Source: Foetidibacter luteolus (GTDB taxonomy: Bacteria; Bacteroidota; Bacteroidia; Chitinophagales; Chitinophagaceae). From it: a stretch of 64,000 nt of DNA. Where the stretch lies: the NCBI RefSeq assembly GCF_009650435.1, contig NZ_VVIP01000020.1, positions 1 to 64,000 on the forward strand, written 5' to 3'. Both the position numbers and the translations under genes were made by a program. Shown piece after piece: positions 17,784 through 26,700 of the stretch; the stretch's first letter is position 1; every line of letters begins with the position of its first letter. The notes under the pieces were generated by a model. The model had not been told where the DNA came from. It was given only the letters and a program-made list of their open reading frames with translations, and searched no databases.

Positions 17784-18194
17784 TTAGCGGCCGGGTATTA
17801 CCGTTTGGCAAAGCTCAATCAATACGCCGTTTGTTGATTTAGGGTGCAAAAAACAAATTATTTTGTTGTCTGCGCCGGGTTTTGGTACTTCATTCAATAC
17901 CTGGAAGCCCTGGCTGCTTAACCGGCTTATTTCAGCTTCAATATCCTTTACCTCAAAAGCTATGTGGTGTATACCTTCCCCGCGTTTTTCAATGTATTTT
18001 GCTATAACGCCGCCAGGTTCTGTGCTTTGCAGCAATTCAATTTTGGTTTCACCCTTTACGAAAAAGGCTGTTGTAACTTTCTCACTGTCAACAAATTCCT
18101 GTTTGTAGCAAACGGTGTTTAAAAGCGTTTCGAACAGTGGGATGGATACTGCCAAATCTTTAACGGCTATGCCAATATGTTCTACTTTTTGCAT
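17784..18194 (-). CDS. mce: Methylmalonyl-CoA epimerase
   Basis: This 136-aa enzyme of the vicinal-oxygen-chelate (glyoxalase) fold interconverts (R)- and (S)-methylmalonyl-CoA. The metal ligands are seen in HIGIAVKDL (His6), in GEGIHHIAFEV and in VLIELCQ (Glu near the C-terminus). The length and motif order match the family closely. It links propionyl-CoA/branched-chain catabolism to succinyl-CoA. It stands alone on the minus strand, divergent from iscS. Confidence 0.92.
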   Translation of the reverse strand: MQKVEHIGIAVKDLAVSIPLFETLLNTVCYKQEFVDSEKVTTAFFVKGETKIELLQSTEPGGVIAKYIEKRGEGIHHIAFEVKDIEAEISRLSSQGFQVLNEVPKPGADNKIICFLHPKSTNGVLIELCQTVIPGR

Positions 18195-18267
18195 CTGGAT
18201 TGATTTTCGATATATGAAAATAGATAGTTTCTATTCCCGCACGGGCCCAAAATAGGAGCTTTTGGAT

Positions 18268-18275
18268 TAAATTTG
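18268..18275 (+). promoter_or_regulatory. Putative -7 element upstream of iscS
   Basis: TAAATTTG matches the Bacteroidota -7 consensus TAnnTTTG and lies 20 bp upstream of the iscS start. I see no clear -33 TTTG at the usual distance, so this is a partial match only. Confidence 0.35.
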
Positions 18276-18295
18276 TCTTTATCAAAAATTTTGAT

Positions 18296-19513
18296 ATGCT
18301 GAAATTGCCGATTTACCTGGACAACAATGCCACCACGCCCATGGACCCCCGTGTGCTGGAAGCCATGATACCTTACTTTACAGAGCATTTTGGCAATGCC
18401 GCCAGCCGCAACCACCCTTTTGGATGGGAAGCTGAAGAAGCGGTGGATTATGCACGTGAACAGGTAGCTAAACTGGTTGGCGCGGACCCCAAGGAAATCA
18501 TCTTCACCTCCGGCGCCACAGAAGGCGATAACCTGGCAATTAAAGGGGTATTTGAAATGTATGCCAGCAAAGGCAACCATATTATTACGGCCAACACGGA
18601 ACATAAGGCTGTTCTTGATACCTGCAAACACATTGAAAAACTGGGGGGCGAGGTTACTTACCTGCAGGTAAAGGATAATGGCCTGGTTGATCTTGCGGAA
18701 CTGGAAGCTGCCATTAAACCTACTACCATACTCATTTCCATTATGTATGCCAACAATGAAATTGGCGTAGTGCAGCCGGTTAAAGAAATAAGCAATATTG
18801 CCAAAAAGAATGGGGTACTGTTTTTTACTGATGCCACGCAGGCGGTTGGTAAAATTCCGGTAGATGTGCAGAAAGACGGTATTGATATAATGGCTTTTAC
18901 CGGCCACAAAATGTATGGGCCCAAAGGCGTTGGCGCTTTGTATGTGCGCCGCAAAAATCCACGTGTTAAGGTAACAGCTCAAATGGATGGCGGCGGGCAC
19001 GAAAGGGGTATGCGCAGCGGTACATTAAATGTTCCCGGTATTGTGGGTTTCGGAAAAGCCTGCGAATTATGCCGCCTGGATATGGAAGAAGATACAAAAC
19101 GTATCAAAGCGCTTAGGGATAAGCTGGAAACCGCATTATTGCAGATAGAAGAAAGTTACCTGAATGGCGACAAAGAGCACCGCCTGCCGCATGTAAGCAA
19201 TATTTCTTTTAAATACGTGGAAGGAGAGGGGCTGATGATGGGCTTTAATAAAAATATTGCGGTTTCTTCTGGTTCAGCCTGTACCTCAGCCTCCCTGGAG
19301 CCAAGCTATGTGTTAAAAGCACTGGGCCTGGGCGATGACCTGGCACACAGTTCGCTGCGGTTTGGTTTAGGCCGGTTTACCACTGAAGAACAGATTGATT
19401 ATACCATTAAGCATGTTACAGATACAGTGAACAAGCTGCGTGATATGAGCCCGCTGTGGGAAATGTACAAGGAAGGCATTGATATGAACAGCATTGAGTG
19501 GGCGCACCATTAA
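18296..19513 (+). CDS. iscS: Cysteine desulfurase IscS
   Basis: This 405-aa PLP enzyme removes sulfur from cysteine for Fe-S cluster assembly. The PLP lysine is Lys205 in [11 protein letters not shown]. The persulfide-forming cysteine is Cys329 in [10 protein letters not shown], in the long flexible loop of the group I (IscS/NifS) type. [17 protein letters not shown] at the N-terminus is typical. It is followed by iscU (28 bp) and iscA (17 bp), giving a minimal ISC operon without iscR, hscBA or ferredoxin. Confidence 0.96.
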   Translation: MLKLPIYLDNNATTPMDPRVLEAMIPYFTEHFGNAASRNHPFGWEAEEAVDYAREQVAKLVGADPKEIIFTSGATEGDNLAIKGVFEMYASKGNHIITANTEHKAVLDTCKHIEKLGGEVTYLQVKDNGLVDLAELEAAIKPTTILISIMYANNEIGVVQPVKEISNIAKKNGVLFFTDATQAVGKIPVDVQKDGIDIMAFTGHKMYGPKGVGALYVRRKNPRVKVTAQMDGGGHERGMRSGTLNVPGIVGFGKACELCRLDMEEDTKRIKALRDKLETALLQIEESYLNGDKEHRLPHVSNISFKYVEGEGLMMGFNKNIAVSSGSACTSASLEPSYVLKALGLGDDLAHSSLRFGLGRFTTEEQIDYTIKHVTDTVNKLRDMSPLWEMYKEGIDMNSIEWAHH

Positions 19514-19541
19514 TAAACACATTAAAACATAAACCTTAGTT

Positions 19542-19958
19542 ATGGCATATTCTGAAAAAGTGATTGACCATTACACCAACCCTAAAAACGTTGGCACTTT
19601 AGATAAAAGCAGTAAAAATGTGGGTACCGGTTTGGTGGGGGCTCCTGAATGTGGCGATGTGATGCGTCTGCAGATTGAAGTGGATGAAGCTACCGGTGTA
19701 ATAAAAGATGCCAAGTTCAAAACGTTTGGCTGTGGTTCCGCCATCGCTTCTTCATCGCTGGCAACGGAATGGCTTAAAGGCAAATCCGTTGATGATGCAC
19801 TGAAGATTGATAACATGGAAATTGTGGAAGAGCTTAACCTGCCGCCTGTGAAAATACATTGCTCTGTACTGGCCGAAGATGCCATAAAAGCGGCTATTAA
19901 CGACTACAGGCAAAAGCAGGGTTTGGAAGCTTTGGTGTTTGAAGAAAGAATTCATTAA
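19542..19958 (+). CDS. iscU: Fe-S cluster scaffold IscU
   Basis: This 138-aa scaffold receives sulfur from IscS and assembles the cluster. The three ligand cysteines are Cys37 (PECGDV), Cys64 (FGCGSA) and Cys107 (KIHCSV), with the conserved Asp39. It sits in the middle of the iscS-iscU-iscA operon. Confidence 0.95.
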   Translation: MAYSEKVIDHYTNPKNVGTLDKSSKNVGTGLVGAPECGDVMRLQIEVDEATGVIKDAKFKTFGCGSAIASSSLATEWLKGKSVDDALKIDNMEIVEELNLPPVKIHCSVLAEDAIKAAINDYRQKQGLEALVFEERIH

Positions 19959-19975
19959 ACGGAAAAATTAAAATT

Positions 19976-20326
19976 ATGACGGCAACAGAAAACGCGATAA
20001 TCATAAGTGACAAAGCCAGGGCTAAGGTGCAAAAGCTGATGGATGAAGCGGGCATTGGCAACGACCCATCTTATTTTCTGCGTGTGGGCGTGGTAGGCGG
20101 CGGCTGTAGCGGCCTTAGTTATAAAATGGATTTTGACAATGAGCAAAAACCTAACGACCAGGTGTTTGAAAGCGATGGATTAAAAGTGGTAACAGACCTG
20201 AAAAGCTTTTTATACCTCGTAAATACCGAGCTCGATTTTTCGGACGGGCTTAATGGAAAAGGGTTCTTCTTCAATAACCCCAATGCCAGCCGTAGCTGTG
20301 GTTGCGGCGAAAGCTTTGCGGTATAA
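19976..20326 (+). CDS. iscA: A-type Fe-S carrier (IscA/ErpA family)
   Basis: This 116-aa A-type carrier has the three conserved cysteines Cys44 (GGGCSGLSY) and Cys108/Cys110 (SCGCGESF). It delivers clusters to target proteins. It is the last gene of the iscSUA operon and is followed by a strong terminator at 20345. Whether it acts as IscA, SufA or ErpA cannot be told from sequence; the operon position favours IscA. Confidence 0.92.
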   Translation: MTATENAIIISDKARAKVQKLMDEAGIGNDPSYFLRVGVVGGGCSGLSYKMDFDNEQKPNDQVFESDGLKVVTDLKSFLYLVNTELDFSDGLNGKGFFFNNPNASRSCGCGESFAV

Positions 20327-20344
20327 GCAGCAACGATATTGTGT

Positions 20345-20374
20345 AAAGCCGGGGCTTAGTCCCCGGCTTTTTTA
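20345..20374 (+). terminator. Terminator of the isc operon
   Basis: A 10-bp stem AAAGCCGGGG / CCCCGGCTTT with a 6-nt loop is followed by TTATT. It lies 18 bp after the iscA stop. Confidence 0.85.
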
Positions 20375-20420
20375 TTATCCCATGTATTAGAACATTAAGC
20401 AGCCTTTATATACCGGCTTT

Positions 20421-20480
20421 TGTTTTTCATGGTATCGCCTGTTGCGTCGCAAGCACTTCATCCTCCGGTTTTTCATGGCG
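20421..20480 (-). repeat. Dispersed repeat family A fragment
   Basis: The copy contains TTTTTCATGGTATCGCCTGT, TGCGTCGCAAGCACTTCATC and CTCCGGTTTTTCATGGCG. It is followed by two short near-repeats of a CCGTG-TTCCGTGGCAA motif (about 20525-20541 and 20611-20626), the second of which reaches the murF frame. Confidence 0.55.
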
Positions 20481-20657
20481 ACATTTAAGCGGGGATTAGC
20501 CATCCATATCCTAACAAAATTTTCCGTGTTTCCGTGGCAATCCCTTCTGTTTGAAAAAAATTTCTTTACTGGCTTCAGTGGCAATATTTTCTGCTAAACG
20601 GAATATTCTTCCGTGCTTCCGTGGCAAATTGCCTGTAAATTGTGCAAAAAAATTACT

Positions 20658-21935
20658 GTGACTATCCCGGAGCTATATAGCCTGTTTCAACAACACCCAT
20701 CCATCCAAACAGATACACGTAAGCTTAAACAGGGCGACTTGTTCTTTGCCTTAAAAGGCCCCAATTTTAATGGCAACCTATTTGCCGAAAAGGCTTTGGA
20801 GGCTGGTGCGGCTTATGCTATTGTTGATGAAGATGTAACAGGCGAAACAGGGCGCATAATTAAGACAGATGATGTATTAACCACTCTGCAAAACCTTGCT
20901 AAATACCACCGGCAACAGTTCAACATACCTTTTATAGGCATTACCGGCAGTAATGGAAAAACCACCACTAAAGAGCTGGTGCATGCTGTACTTTCATCTC
21001 ATTTTATTACTTACACTACGCAGGGCAATCTCAATAACCATATTGGCATACCTCTTACCTTATTAAGCGTTAAAGGCGATGCGCAGATGGCAGTGATAGA
21101 AATGGGGGCTAACCACCAGAAAGAAATAGAAGGATATTGCAGGTATGCGCAGCCAACCCACGGCATCATTACCAACTGCGGTAAAGCCCACCTGGAGGGC
21201 TTTGGCGGTATAGAAGGCGTAAGAAAAGGTAAAGGTGAGCTATATGATTACATAAGGGCAAATGGCGGCGCTATTTTCGCTTTTGATGATTATAACTACC
21301 TGCACAGCATGAGTGCAGGCATTAAAGATATTACCTGGTACGGAACGTTAAACGGAAGTGTTACCGGCACGGTAAAAGCCAGCGAGCCGTTCCTGGAAGT
21401 AGCAATAGCAAAAGGGCTTTCTTCTCCCCAGCTTAAAACTCAACTGGTAGGCGATTATAATTTACCCAATGTACTTTGTGCCATTGCAGTGGCTATGCAC
21501 TTTAATGTACCGGAAGAAAAAATTAAGGCCGCTATCGAAAATTATGTTCCTTCCAACAGCCGCTCTCAGTTGTTGGAGAAGGGTACCAACAAAATAATAC
21601 TGGATGCCTACAATGCCAACCCAACCAGCATGAAGGCGGCTATTGAAAACTTTGCCCACCTGCATGCCAATAACAAGATATTGTTGCTGGGCGGCATGAT
21701 GGAATTAGGAGAAGACAGCATTAAGGAGCATGCCGCGCTGATAGACATTATCGGCAGGTATTCATGGAAGAATGTTGTGCTGGTAGGCGGCGATTTTGGA
21801 AAACTTCTTCAGCCATACCAATACTTTGCTGATTCAAAGCAGGCCGGCGATTGGTTACGGGGCCAGCAGTTACAAAACTGCTACCTGCTGGTAAAGGGTT
21901 CCCGCAGCATGCAGATGGAAAAAGTGCTTGAGTAA
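20658..21935 (+). CDS. murF: UDP-N-acetylmuramoyl-tripeptide--D-alanyl-D-alanine ligase MurF
   Basis: This protein of about 425 aa adds D-Ala-D-Ala to the peptidoglycan precursor in the cytoplasm. The Mur ligase P-loop is GITGSNGKTTTKELV, and the ligase motifs NHIGIPLTLL, EMGANHQKEI and DAYNANPTSMKAAIENF follow. I place the start at the GTG at 20658 (TIPELYSLFQQH), which matches the usual MurF N-terminus. The frame is open further upstream to 20613, but that part reads through a repeat. It is a single gene followed by a rhodanese gene. Confidence 0.92.
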   Translation: MTIPELYSLFQQHPSIQTDTRKLKQGDLFFALKGPNFNGNLFAEKALEAGAAYAIVDEDVTGETGRIIKTDDVLTTLQNLAKYHRQQFNIPFIGITGSNGKTTTKELVHAVLSSHFITYTTQGNLNNHIGIPLTLLSVKGDAQMAVIEMGANHQKEIEGYCRYAQPTHGIITNCGKAHLEGFGGIEGVRKGKGELYDYIRANGGAIFAFDDYNYLHSMSAGIKDITWYGTLNGSVTGTVKASEPFLEVAIAKGLSSPQLKTQLVGDYNLPNVLCAIAVAMHFNVPEEKIKAAIENYVPSNSRSQLLEKGTNKIILDAYNANPTSMKAAIENFAHLHANNKILLLGGMMELGEDSIKEHAALIDIIGRYSWKNVVLVGGDFGKLLQPYQYFADSKQAGDWLRGQQLQNCYLLVKGSRSMQMEKVLE

Positions 21936-22012
21936 CTATAGTCACATTAAAATTGCCGGCGCCTCTTTTATTTTGCAACAATTGTTAGCACCTTTGTGAA
22001 AAGATTAGTGCG

Positions 22013-22318
22013 ATGGATTTTTTAAAAAAATTTCTGGGTAAGAGATTGTCCAGGGAACATTTCAATATCCTTGTGGCCGAAGGTGCCGTTATTGTTGATG
22101 TACGCTCCCCCAATGAATTTAAAGAAGAGGGGCATCTGCCTGATGCCATGAACATCCCACTTCAGTTTATTGTGCAAAAAGCAGAACAGTTTAAGGAAAA
22201 GGATGCTACTGTTATTACGGTATGCCGGCAGGGCATACGCAGCAGTATGGCGGTGTCTTTGTTAAGTAACGCCGGGGTAAGGGCTTTTAATGGTGGTTCC
22301 TGGAGCAGCTTTAGCTAA
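22013..22318 (+). CDS. Single-domain rhodanese-like protein
   Basis: This 101-aa protein has one rhodanese domain with the active-site loop CRQGIRSS, whose Cys would carry a persulfide, and the IVDVRSPNEFKEEGHLPDAMNIP block. It probably handles sulfane sulfur in the cytoplasm or periplasm. It is followed 38-65 bp later by a thioredoxin gene. The proximity to the isc genes and the thioredoxin suggests a thiol/sulfur role, but that is inference. Confidence 0.88.
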   Translation: MDFLKKFLGKRLSREHFNILVAEGAVIVDVRSPNEFKEEGHLPDAMNIPLQFIVQKAEQFKEKDATVITVCRQGIRSSMAVSLLSNAGVRAFNGGSWSSFS

Positions 22319-22383
22319 ACATTGGTATGTTTTTTTGGGGATAATAGCGGCAGGCAATGCAGCCTGTTGTAAATTCTATTGTT

Positions 22384-22701
22384 ATGGAAAGTGTTCAAAA
22401 AGAAAGCTTTGGCGCGGTTATTAATTCCGGGAAGCCGGTATTGGTAGATTTTTTTGCAGAATGGTGTGGCCCCTGTAAAATGATGCCACCTATTTTGAAA
22501 GAACTCAGAAACACGATGGGGGATGCTGTGCGGATTCTCAAAATTGATGTTGATAAGAATCCGGCGGTGGCTTCTGCATTCCAGGTACAGGGCGTACCTA
22601 CATTAATACTTTTTCAGAACGGGCAGGTTAAATGGCGTCAGTCCGGCGTTATGCCTGCAGCCCGCCTGGCAGAGGTAATCCGGCTGCATACCATTCTTTA
22701 A
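22384..22701 (+). CDS. trxA: Thioredoxin
   Basis: This protein of about 105 aa has the classical active site EWCGPCKMMPPI and the cis-Pro loop VQGVPTLILFQNG. It reduces disulfides in the cytoplasm. I prefer the ATG at 22384 (MESVQKESFG), giving normal thioredoxin length; an ATG at 22357 would add nine residues. No signal peptide is visible. Confidence 0.92.
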   Translation: MESVQKESFGAVINSGKPVLVDFFAEWCGPCKMMPPILKELRNTMGDAVRILKIDVDKNPAVASAFQVQGVPTLILFQNGQVKWRQSGVMPAARLAEVIRLHTIL

Positions 22702-22762
22702 AGCTCAATTATTCTCTCTGCGGTTAACAATCTTCTTACCTTGCAGTCAACTATAAACAATT

Positions 22763-23221
22763 ATGAGCAGCCAGGGAAAACCATCTTACCTCTTAAGTGT
22801 GCTAAACAATAAATGCCCAAGGTGCAGGCGGGGTAAAATTTTTCAAAGCAATAACGCCTACGCATTTAAAGGGAGCAGGTACATGAAGATGCATGACAAG
22901 TGTCCTGTTTGCGGGCAGGCAACAGAAATTGAAGTGGGCTTTTATTACGGTACAGGCTATGTAAGTTATGCGCTTTGTGTTGCATTTACAGTAGCCTTTT
23001 TTATAGCTTGGTATGTACTTATTGGTTTTTCCATTGATGATAACCGTTTGTTCTGGTGCCTTGGCCTGGATATAGTATTACTCGTTTTGCTGCAACCGGT
23101 TATTATGCGGCTTTCCCGTACAATGTGGCTAAGCTGGTTTGTAAAGTATGATAAGGAATGGGATAAGCACAAAGCCGAAGAACCCGAAAGAATTGTACCT
23201 GAACAAATGGGCAACTGGTAA
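22763..23221 (+). CDS. DUF983 zinc-ribbon membrane protein
   Basis: This 152-aa protein begins with a zinc ribbon formed by CPRCRRGKIF (about 19-28) and CPVCG (about 49-53), followed by two membrane helices (about 72-92 and 98-120) and a charged tail. This is the DUF983 architecture. The function is unknown. Confidence 0.85.
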   Translation: MSSQGKPSYLLSVLNNKCPRCRRGKIFQSNNAYAFKGSRYMKMHDKCPVCGQATEIEVGFYYGTGYVSYALCVAFTVAFFIAWYVLIGFSIDDNRLFWCLGLDIVLLVLLQPVIMRLSRTMWLSWFVKYDKEWDKHKAEEPERIVPEQMGNW

Positions 23222-23246
23222 TAAGAACGGTTTTCCATAATACATT

Positions 23247-23325
23247 TTATGGGCCCGGCAGGAGGAACTATTATGAGGCTTCCGTTGCGTCGCACTCTTG
23301 TACGTTCTGAGCATTACTCGCCTTT
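23247..23325 (-). repeat. Dispersed repeat family A, canonical copy
   Basis: Minus-oriented: TTTATGGGCCCGGCAGGAGG, AACTATTATGAGGCTTCCGT, TGCGTCGCACTCTTGTACGT, TCTGAGC. It lies between the DUF983 gene and the convergent Spy-like gene. Confidence 0.75.
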
Positions 23326-23489
23326 TTCCTTCCCTTTCAATAAAAAGTAAATGAATTTTATTCGTTAAGGTGCAACCTTATCCTTTCCATTAGCAACAGG
23401 CTGTAAAAAAAAGGCCCGCTCTAGAAAGAGCTGGCCGTTGCTAACCTATGAAAAACACCGAGTTTATAATAAGGTGTAAAAACTAACTT

Positions 23490-23888
23490 TTATTTGTTTT
23501 CAAATTTGCGAAATCTTTGTCTGTTTTGCAACTCTTTTCTTAATAATTCTCTATAACTTTTATCCACAGTGTAAATACGGTTTACCCTTACATCATCTTT
23601 CAGCACCCGCTTAAATTCTTCTTTATATTTTTTGCGGATTCCAACCACTTTTTCTTCAAAAGCAATTTCATCGTCAGGGTGTTCTTTCCTGGCCTGTTTT
23701 ATTTCATCAAAATATTGATTGTACACCGGCCAAAACTGCTGGGCCTCTTCGGTAGTAAGCTTTAATTCTTTTGTTATAAAGGCTACTTTTAAGGCTTGCA
23801 ACCGTTCCTGTTTGCTTTGTTGTTGCTGTGCATTACAAAGGTAACCTGCTAAACAAAAAAACATCATCAGCGGTAATAATTTTTTCAT
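23490..23888 (-). CDS. Exported Spy/CpxP-like helical protein of the sigma-factor operon
   Basis: This 132-aa protein has a signal peptide ending near LCNAQ. It is otherwise a charged helical protein with the LTTEEAQQFWPVYNQY motif, reminiscent of the LTxxQ motif in Spy/CpxP periplasmic proteins. It is the third gene of the ECF sigma/anti-sigma-like operon, 14 bp after the second. A periplasmic sensor or chaperone role is plausible but not shown. Confidence 0.7.
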   Translation of the reverse strand: MKKLLPLMMFFCLAGYLCNAQQQQSKQERLQALKVAFITKELKLTTEEAQQFWPVYNQYFDEIKQARKEHPDDEIAFEEKVVGIRKKYKEEFKRVLKDDVRVNRIYTVDKSYRELLRKELQNRQRFRKFENK

Positions 23889-23902
23889 TCTTTAATCAAA
23901 GT

Positions 23903-24631
23903 TTAAATTCCTTGAGATGATTTTTCTTCCGGTACGGGGTTTTCTTCTAAAAATTGCTGTATTTCATCGGTGCCGGTACTTTTAATGTACTCATTTAAGT
24001 CGGGTTCCTGCTCTTCGCTCCAGTATGCAGACTCGCCTGCAACAGGCTGGCGTGTAAGGTAACTGATGATTTCTTCTTCAGGTATCCCGGCCACTTCTTT
24101 TTGCACATCTACAGAAGGTATTGCTGCCACACCGGGCAGGGTGCCTTTATTTTGACCAAACCAAAAAATGCTACCTGTTAGTAATACAATCACAACTGCT
24201 GCGGCAGATGCGTACAGGTACCATTTTTTGCGGGGCTGCATTTTTATTATTTCAGGCTGCGGTTTCAGGTTAACCTGAAAATTGTCAAAATAGCCTTGCG
24301 GAACAGTATAAACATTTGCTTTGCCGATGCTGTTTAAAAAAGGCGCCACTTCTTCCAGTTCGTTGCTAACCTCGTTGTTGCCGGATTTTGCAAATTTTAT
24401 TTTCTGCATTATACCTTCTGCCAGGTTATCAAAATAAGCGTCCGGTACCTGGAAGGGATGCGGCAGGTTGCCTTCAATTATTGGGTTGGTTTCCTGTAAT
24501 TGCCGCATTATATTATCTGCCAGGTTGTTAAAGTAACCTTCAGGCACTGCGTAAACCGCAGTACGATCAACAGAAAGCAATGCAGGCGCAACAGTGGCTA
24601 ACTCATTCAATATTTCATTCCTGTTTTCCAT
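23903..24631 (-). CDS. Anti-sigma-factor-like single-pass membrane protein with triple motif
   Basis: This 242-aa protein has a cytoplasmic N-terminal half, one membrane helix (about 140-160) and an acidic periplasmic tail. The N-terminal half repeats a motif three times: VPEGYFNNLADNIMRQL, VPDAYFDNLAEGIMQKI and VPQGYFDNFQVNL. It follows the ECF sigma gene by 34 bp and thus probably binds and restrains that sigma factor. No zinc-binding HxxxCxxC motif of classical anti-sigma domains is seen, so the anti-sigma assignment rests on topology and context. Confidence 0.65.
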   Translation of the reverse strand: MENRNEILNELATVAPALLSVDRTAVYAVPEGYFNNLADNIMRQLQETNPIIEGNLPHPFQVPDAYFDNLAEGIMQKIKFAKSGNNEVSNELEEVAPFLNSIGKANVYTVPQGYFDNFQVNLKPQPEIIKMQPRKKWYLYASAAAVVIVLLTGSIFWFGQNKGTLPGVAAIPSVDVQKEVAGIPEEEIISYLTRQPVAGESAYWSEEQEPDLNEYIKSTGTDEIQQFLEENPVPEEKSSQGI

Positions 24632-24665
24632 TCAATCTGGTTTGATGCCTTTTGTTAAAAAAGGT

Positions 24666-25211
24666 TTAATGACTTTTAATAAACTCTTCTATCTTTTTTG
24701 CAGCATGGTGGTAGCTGGCCTTTAGGGCGCCTTCGCTCGTTTCCAGCACACGGCTCATTTCCTCGTAAGGCATTTCATCGTAATAGCGCAGGTTAAAAAC
24801 AACCCGCTGCTTTTCAGGTAATTGTTGTATTGCCAGTTGCAGCTTCCATTCCAGTTTATTAGCGTCAAAGTTGCTGTCGGCTTTTATTTTATTGCTTAAC
24901 CCGCTTTCAACATCGCTAAGGCTTACAGCAGAGCGTCTTTTTTGTTGCTCTATAAACGTAAGCGATTCATTAGTGGCTATTCTATATAGCCAGGTGTATA
25001 GCTGGCTGTCTTCCCTAAAGTTGTCCAATGCATTCCAAACCTTAATAAACATGTTCTGCAGCACATCGTTGGCGTCGTCGTGGTTAACAACCATCCGCCT
25101 TATATGCCAGTACAGCTTTTCCTGGTATTTTTTAATAATGGCCGTAAATGCTTTCTCCTTGGTTCCAGGCTGCCGGAATTGATACAATAATTCTTTATCG
25201 TCTAAGTGCAT
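24666..25211 (-). CDS. ECF-type RNA polymerase sigma factor
   Basis: This 181-aa protein has sigma region 2 (WHIRRMVVNHDDANDVLQNMFIKVW, with RIATNESLTFI as region 2.3-2.4) and region 4 (LPEKQRVVFNLRYYDEMPYEEMSRVL, a helix-turn-helix that reads the -35 element). It directs RNA polymerase to stress-type promoters. It is the first gene of a three-gene operon with a membrane anti-sigma-like protein and a Spy-like exported protein, an arrangement that suggests envelope sensing. Confidence 0.92.
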   Translation of the reverse strand: MHLDDKELLYQFRQPGTKEKAFTAIIKKYQEKLYWHIRRMVVNHDDANDVLQNMFIKVWNALDNFREDSQLYTWLYRIATNESLTFIEQQKRRSAVSLSDVESGLSNKIKADSNFDANKLEWKLQLAIQQLPEKQRVVFNLRYYDEMPYEEMSRVLETSEGALKASYHHAAKKIEEFIKSH

Positions 25212-25237
25212 GCAGGGCGGTTTGATTATTAAAAATA

Positions 25238-25266
25238 AAAAAACTCATACATACGATGAGTTTTTT
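25238..25266 (-). terminator. Terminator of the transketolase gene
   Basis: An AAAAAACTCAT / ATGAGTTTTTT stem (11 bp, 7-nt loop) lies between the transketolase stop (25295) and the sigma-factor start (25211). It works on the minus strand and is symmetric enough to be bidirectional. Confidence 0.75.
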
Positions 25267-25294
25267 GCAATACGGTTTAATATGTATTAGTGTC

Positions 25295-26260
25295 TTAACC
25301 TTTCTTTCTGGCTATCACTTTTTCTGCCGCTTCTACAATGTTAGGTGTATCAAGGCCATACTTTTTAAGTAATTGAACAGGAGTACCGCTTTCTCCAAAT
25401 GTATCGTTGGTGCCCACATACTCAATTGGTATCGGGAAGTTTTTAGCGGCAACATGAGAAATGCTGTCACCCAGGCCACCCCAAATGTTATGTTCTTCGC
25501 AGGTAACGGCACATTTGGTTTTAGAAATAGATTTTACAATGGCCTCGGTATCCAGGGGTTTTAACGTATGAATATTAATTACTTCTACACTGTACCCTTT
25601 TTCTTCAAGTATTTTGCCGGCTTCAATAGCCTTCCAAACCAGGTGGCCAATAGCAAAGATGGTTACATCTGTTCCTTCACTAAATACCTGGGCTTTGCCA
25701 ATTACAAAATCGCTGCCATCTTCTTTGGTAAAGTTGGCCCATTTTGGCCTGCCGAAGCGAAGGTAAACAGGGCCTTCAAATTCAGCCACAGCCAGTGTAG
25801 CCGCTTTAGTCTGGTTAAAATCGCAGGGATTTATTACCGTCATGCCGGGCAACATTTTCATCATGCCCAGGTCTTCCAGTATCTGGTGGGTAGCGCCATC
25901 TTCGCCAAGGGTTAAGCCGGCGTGGCTGGCACAAATTTTTACGTTTTTATTGCTGTAAGCTATGCTTTGGCGAATCTGGTCGTACACACGGCCAGTGCTA
26001 AAGTTGGCAAATGTGGTAGTGTAAGGTATTTTGCCACCTATGGTAAGGCCGGCTGCAATACCCATCATATTGGCTTCGGCAATGCCGCACTGTATAAAGC
26101 GCTCAGGAATTTCCTTCATAAAAGGCCCCAGCTTAAAAGAACCGGCCAAATCTGCCGTTAATACAATTACGTTGGGATTCTTTTTGCCCAATTCATAAAT
26201 ACCCTCGCCAAAACCGCCGCGTGTTTCTTTCTCATTAAGCACTGTTATATCTTTCAGCAT
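25295..26260 (-). CDS. Transketolase family, C-terminal half (split type)
   Basis: This protein of about 321 aa starts at MLKDITVLNEKETRGGFGEG. It contains the pyrimidine-binding domain (LTADLAGSFK, IAEANMMGIAAGLTIGGKIPY, SHAGLTLGEDGATHQ) and the C-terminal domain. It corresponds to the second half of a transketolase or of a DXS-like enzyme, so it should act with a separate N-terminal subunit that binds the TPP diphosphate. That partner is not in this window next to it, although split transketolase halves are usually adjacent. The longer frame from 26299 is rejected because the ATG at 26260 fits the family start. Confidence 0.85.
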   Translation of the reverse strand: MLKDITVLNEKETRGGFGEGIYELGKKNPNVIVLTADLAGSFKLGPFMKEIPERFIQCGIAEANMMGIAAGLTIGGKIPYTTTFANFSTGRVYDQIRQSIAYSNKNVKICASHAGLTLGEDGATHQILEDLGMMKMLPGMTVINPCDFNQTKAATLAVAEFEGPVYLRFGRPKWANFTKEDGSDFVIGKAQVFSEGTDVTIFAIGHLVWKAIEAGKILEEKGYSVEVINIHTLKPLDTEAIVKSISKTKCAVTCEEHNIWGGLGDSISHVAAKNFPIPIEYVGTNDTFGESGTPVQLLKKYGLDTPNIVEAAEKVIARKKG

Positions 26261-26397
26261 TGCCCGTATTAGTTTTAGGTGTTTTAAAATGGCCTGCAAA
26301 ATAAGTAATGATTAGGTTGTAACCGTAACTTCTGTTTGATATTTTTAAGAAGAAACAAAAGGCTTGGTTTTCAGACGATTAGACCTATTTTTCTTGC

Positions 26398-26697
26398 TTA
26401 TTGCTTGTCATCATTCAGTGCTTTGGCAATTTGTTGCTCCAACGCACCCAGTTTTTCCGCTGTTTCTTTTAGTGTTATCCACTCGTTGCCCATTTTGTTC
26501 TGTTCAGTGGCAAACCATATCAGCACCATGGCAATATAGTCCTGCATATCCTTGCCGGCAAAATTGGTTTTAAACTCAAGTATTCTTTCGTTAATCAGCT
26601 TTATTGTTTTACGCACCATCTCTTCTTCCGCAGGTTCTATTTTTATCCGGTAGGTACGGTCTCCTATTAAGATGTTGGCGGGAATTAGTTCTTGCAT
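26398..26697 (-). CDS. zapA: Cell division protein ZapA
   Basis: This 99-aa protein has the ZapA N-terminal beta domain (IPANILIGDRTYRIKIEPAEEE) and a C-terminal coiled coil (about 60-97). ZapA bundles FtsZ filaments at the division site. It follows the 95-aa coiled-coil gene by 3 bp, so both are one transcript. In many Bacteroidota zapA is close to rny and 6S RNA; here rny is 14 kb away. Confidence 0.88.
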   Translation of the reverse strand: MQELIPANILIGDRTYRIKIEPAEEEMVRKTIKLINERILEFKTNFAGKDMQDYIAMVLIWFATEQNKMGNEWITLKETAEKLGALEQQIAKALNDDKQ

Positions 26698-26700
26698 AAT

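Noticed and set aside
18182..19000. 272-aa minus-strand frame antisense to iscS
   Set aside because: It is a shadow of the iscS coding sequence, which has all catalytic residues.
20613..20657. Longer MurF N-terminus
   Set aside because: The added residues are encoded by a repeated TTCCGTGGCAA-type sequence and do not fit the MurF family; the GTG at 20658 does.
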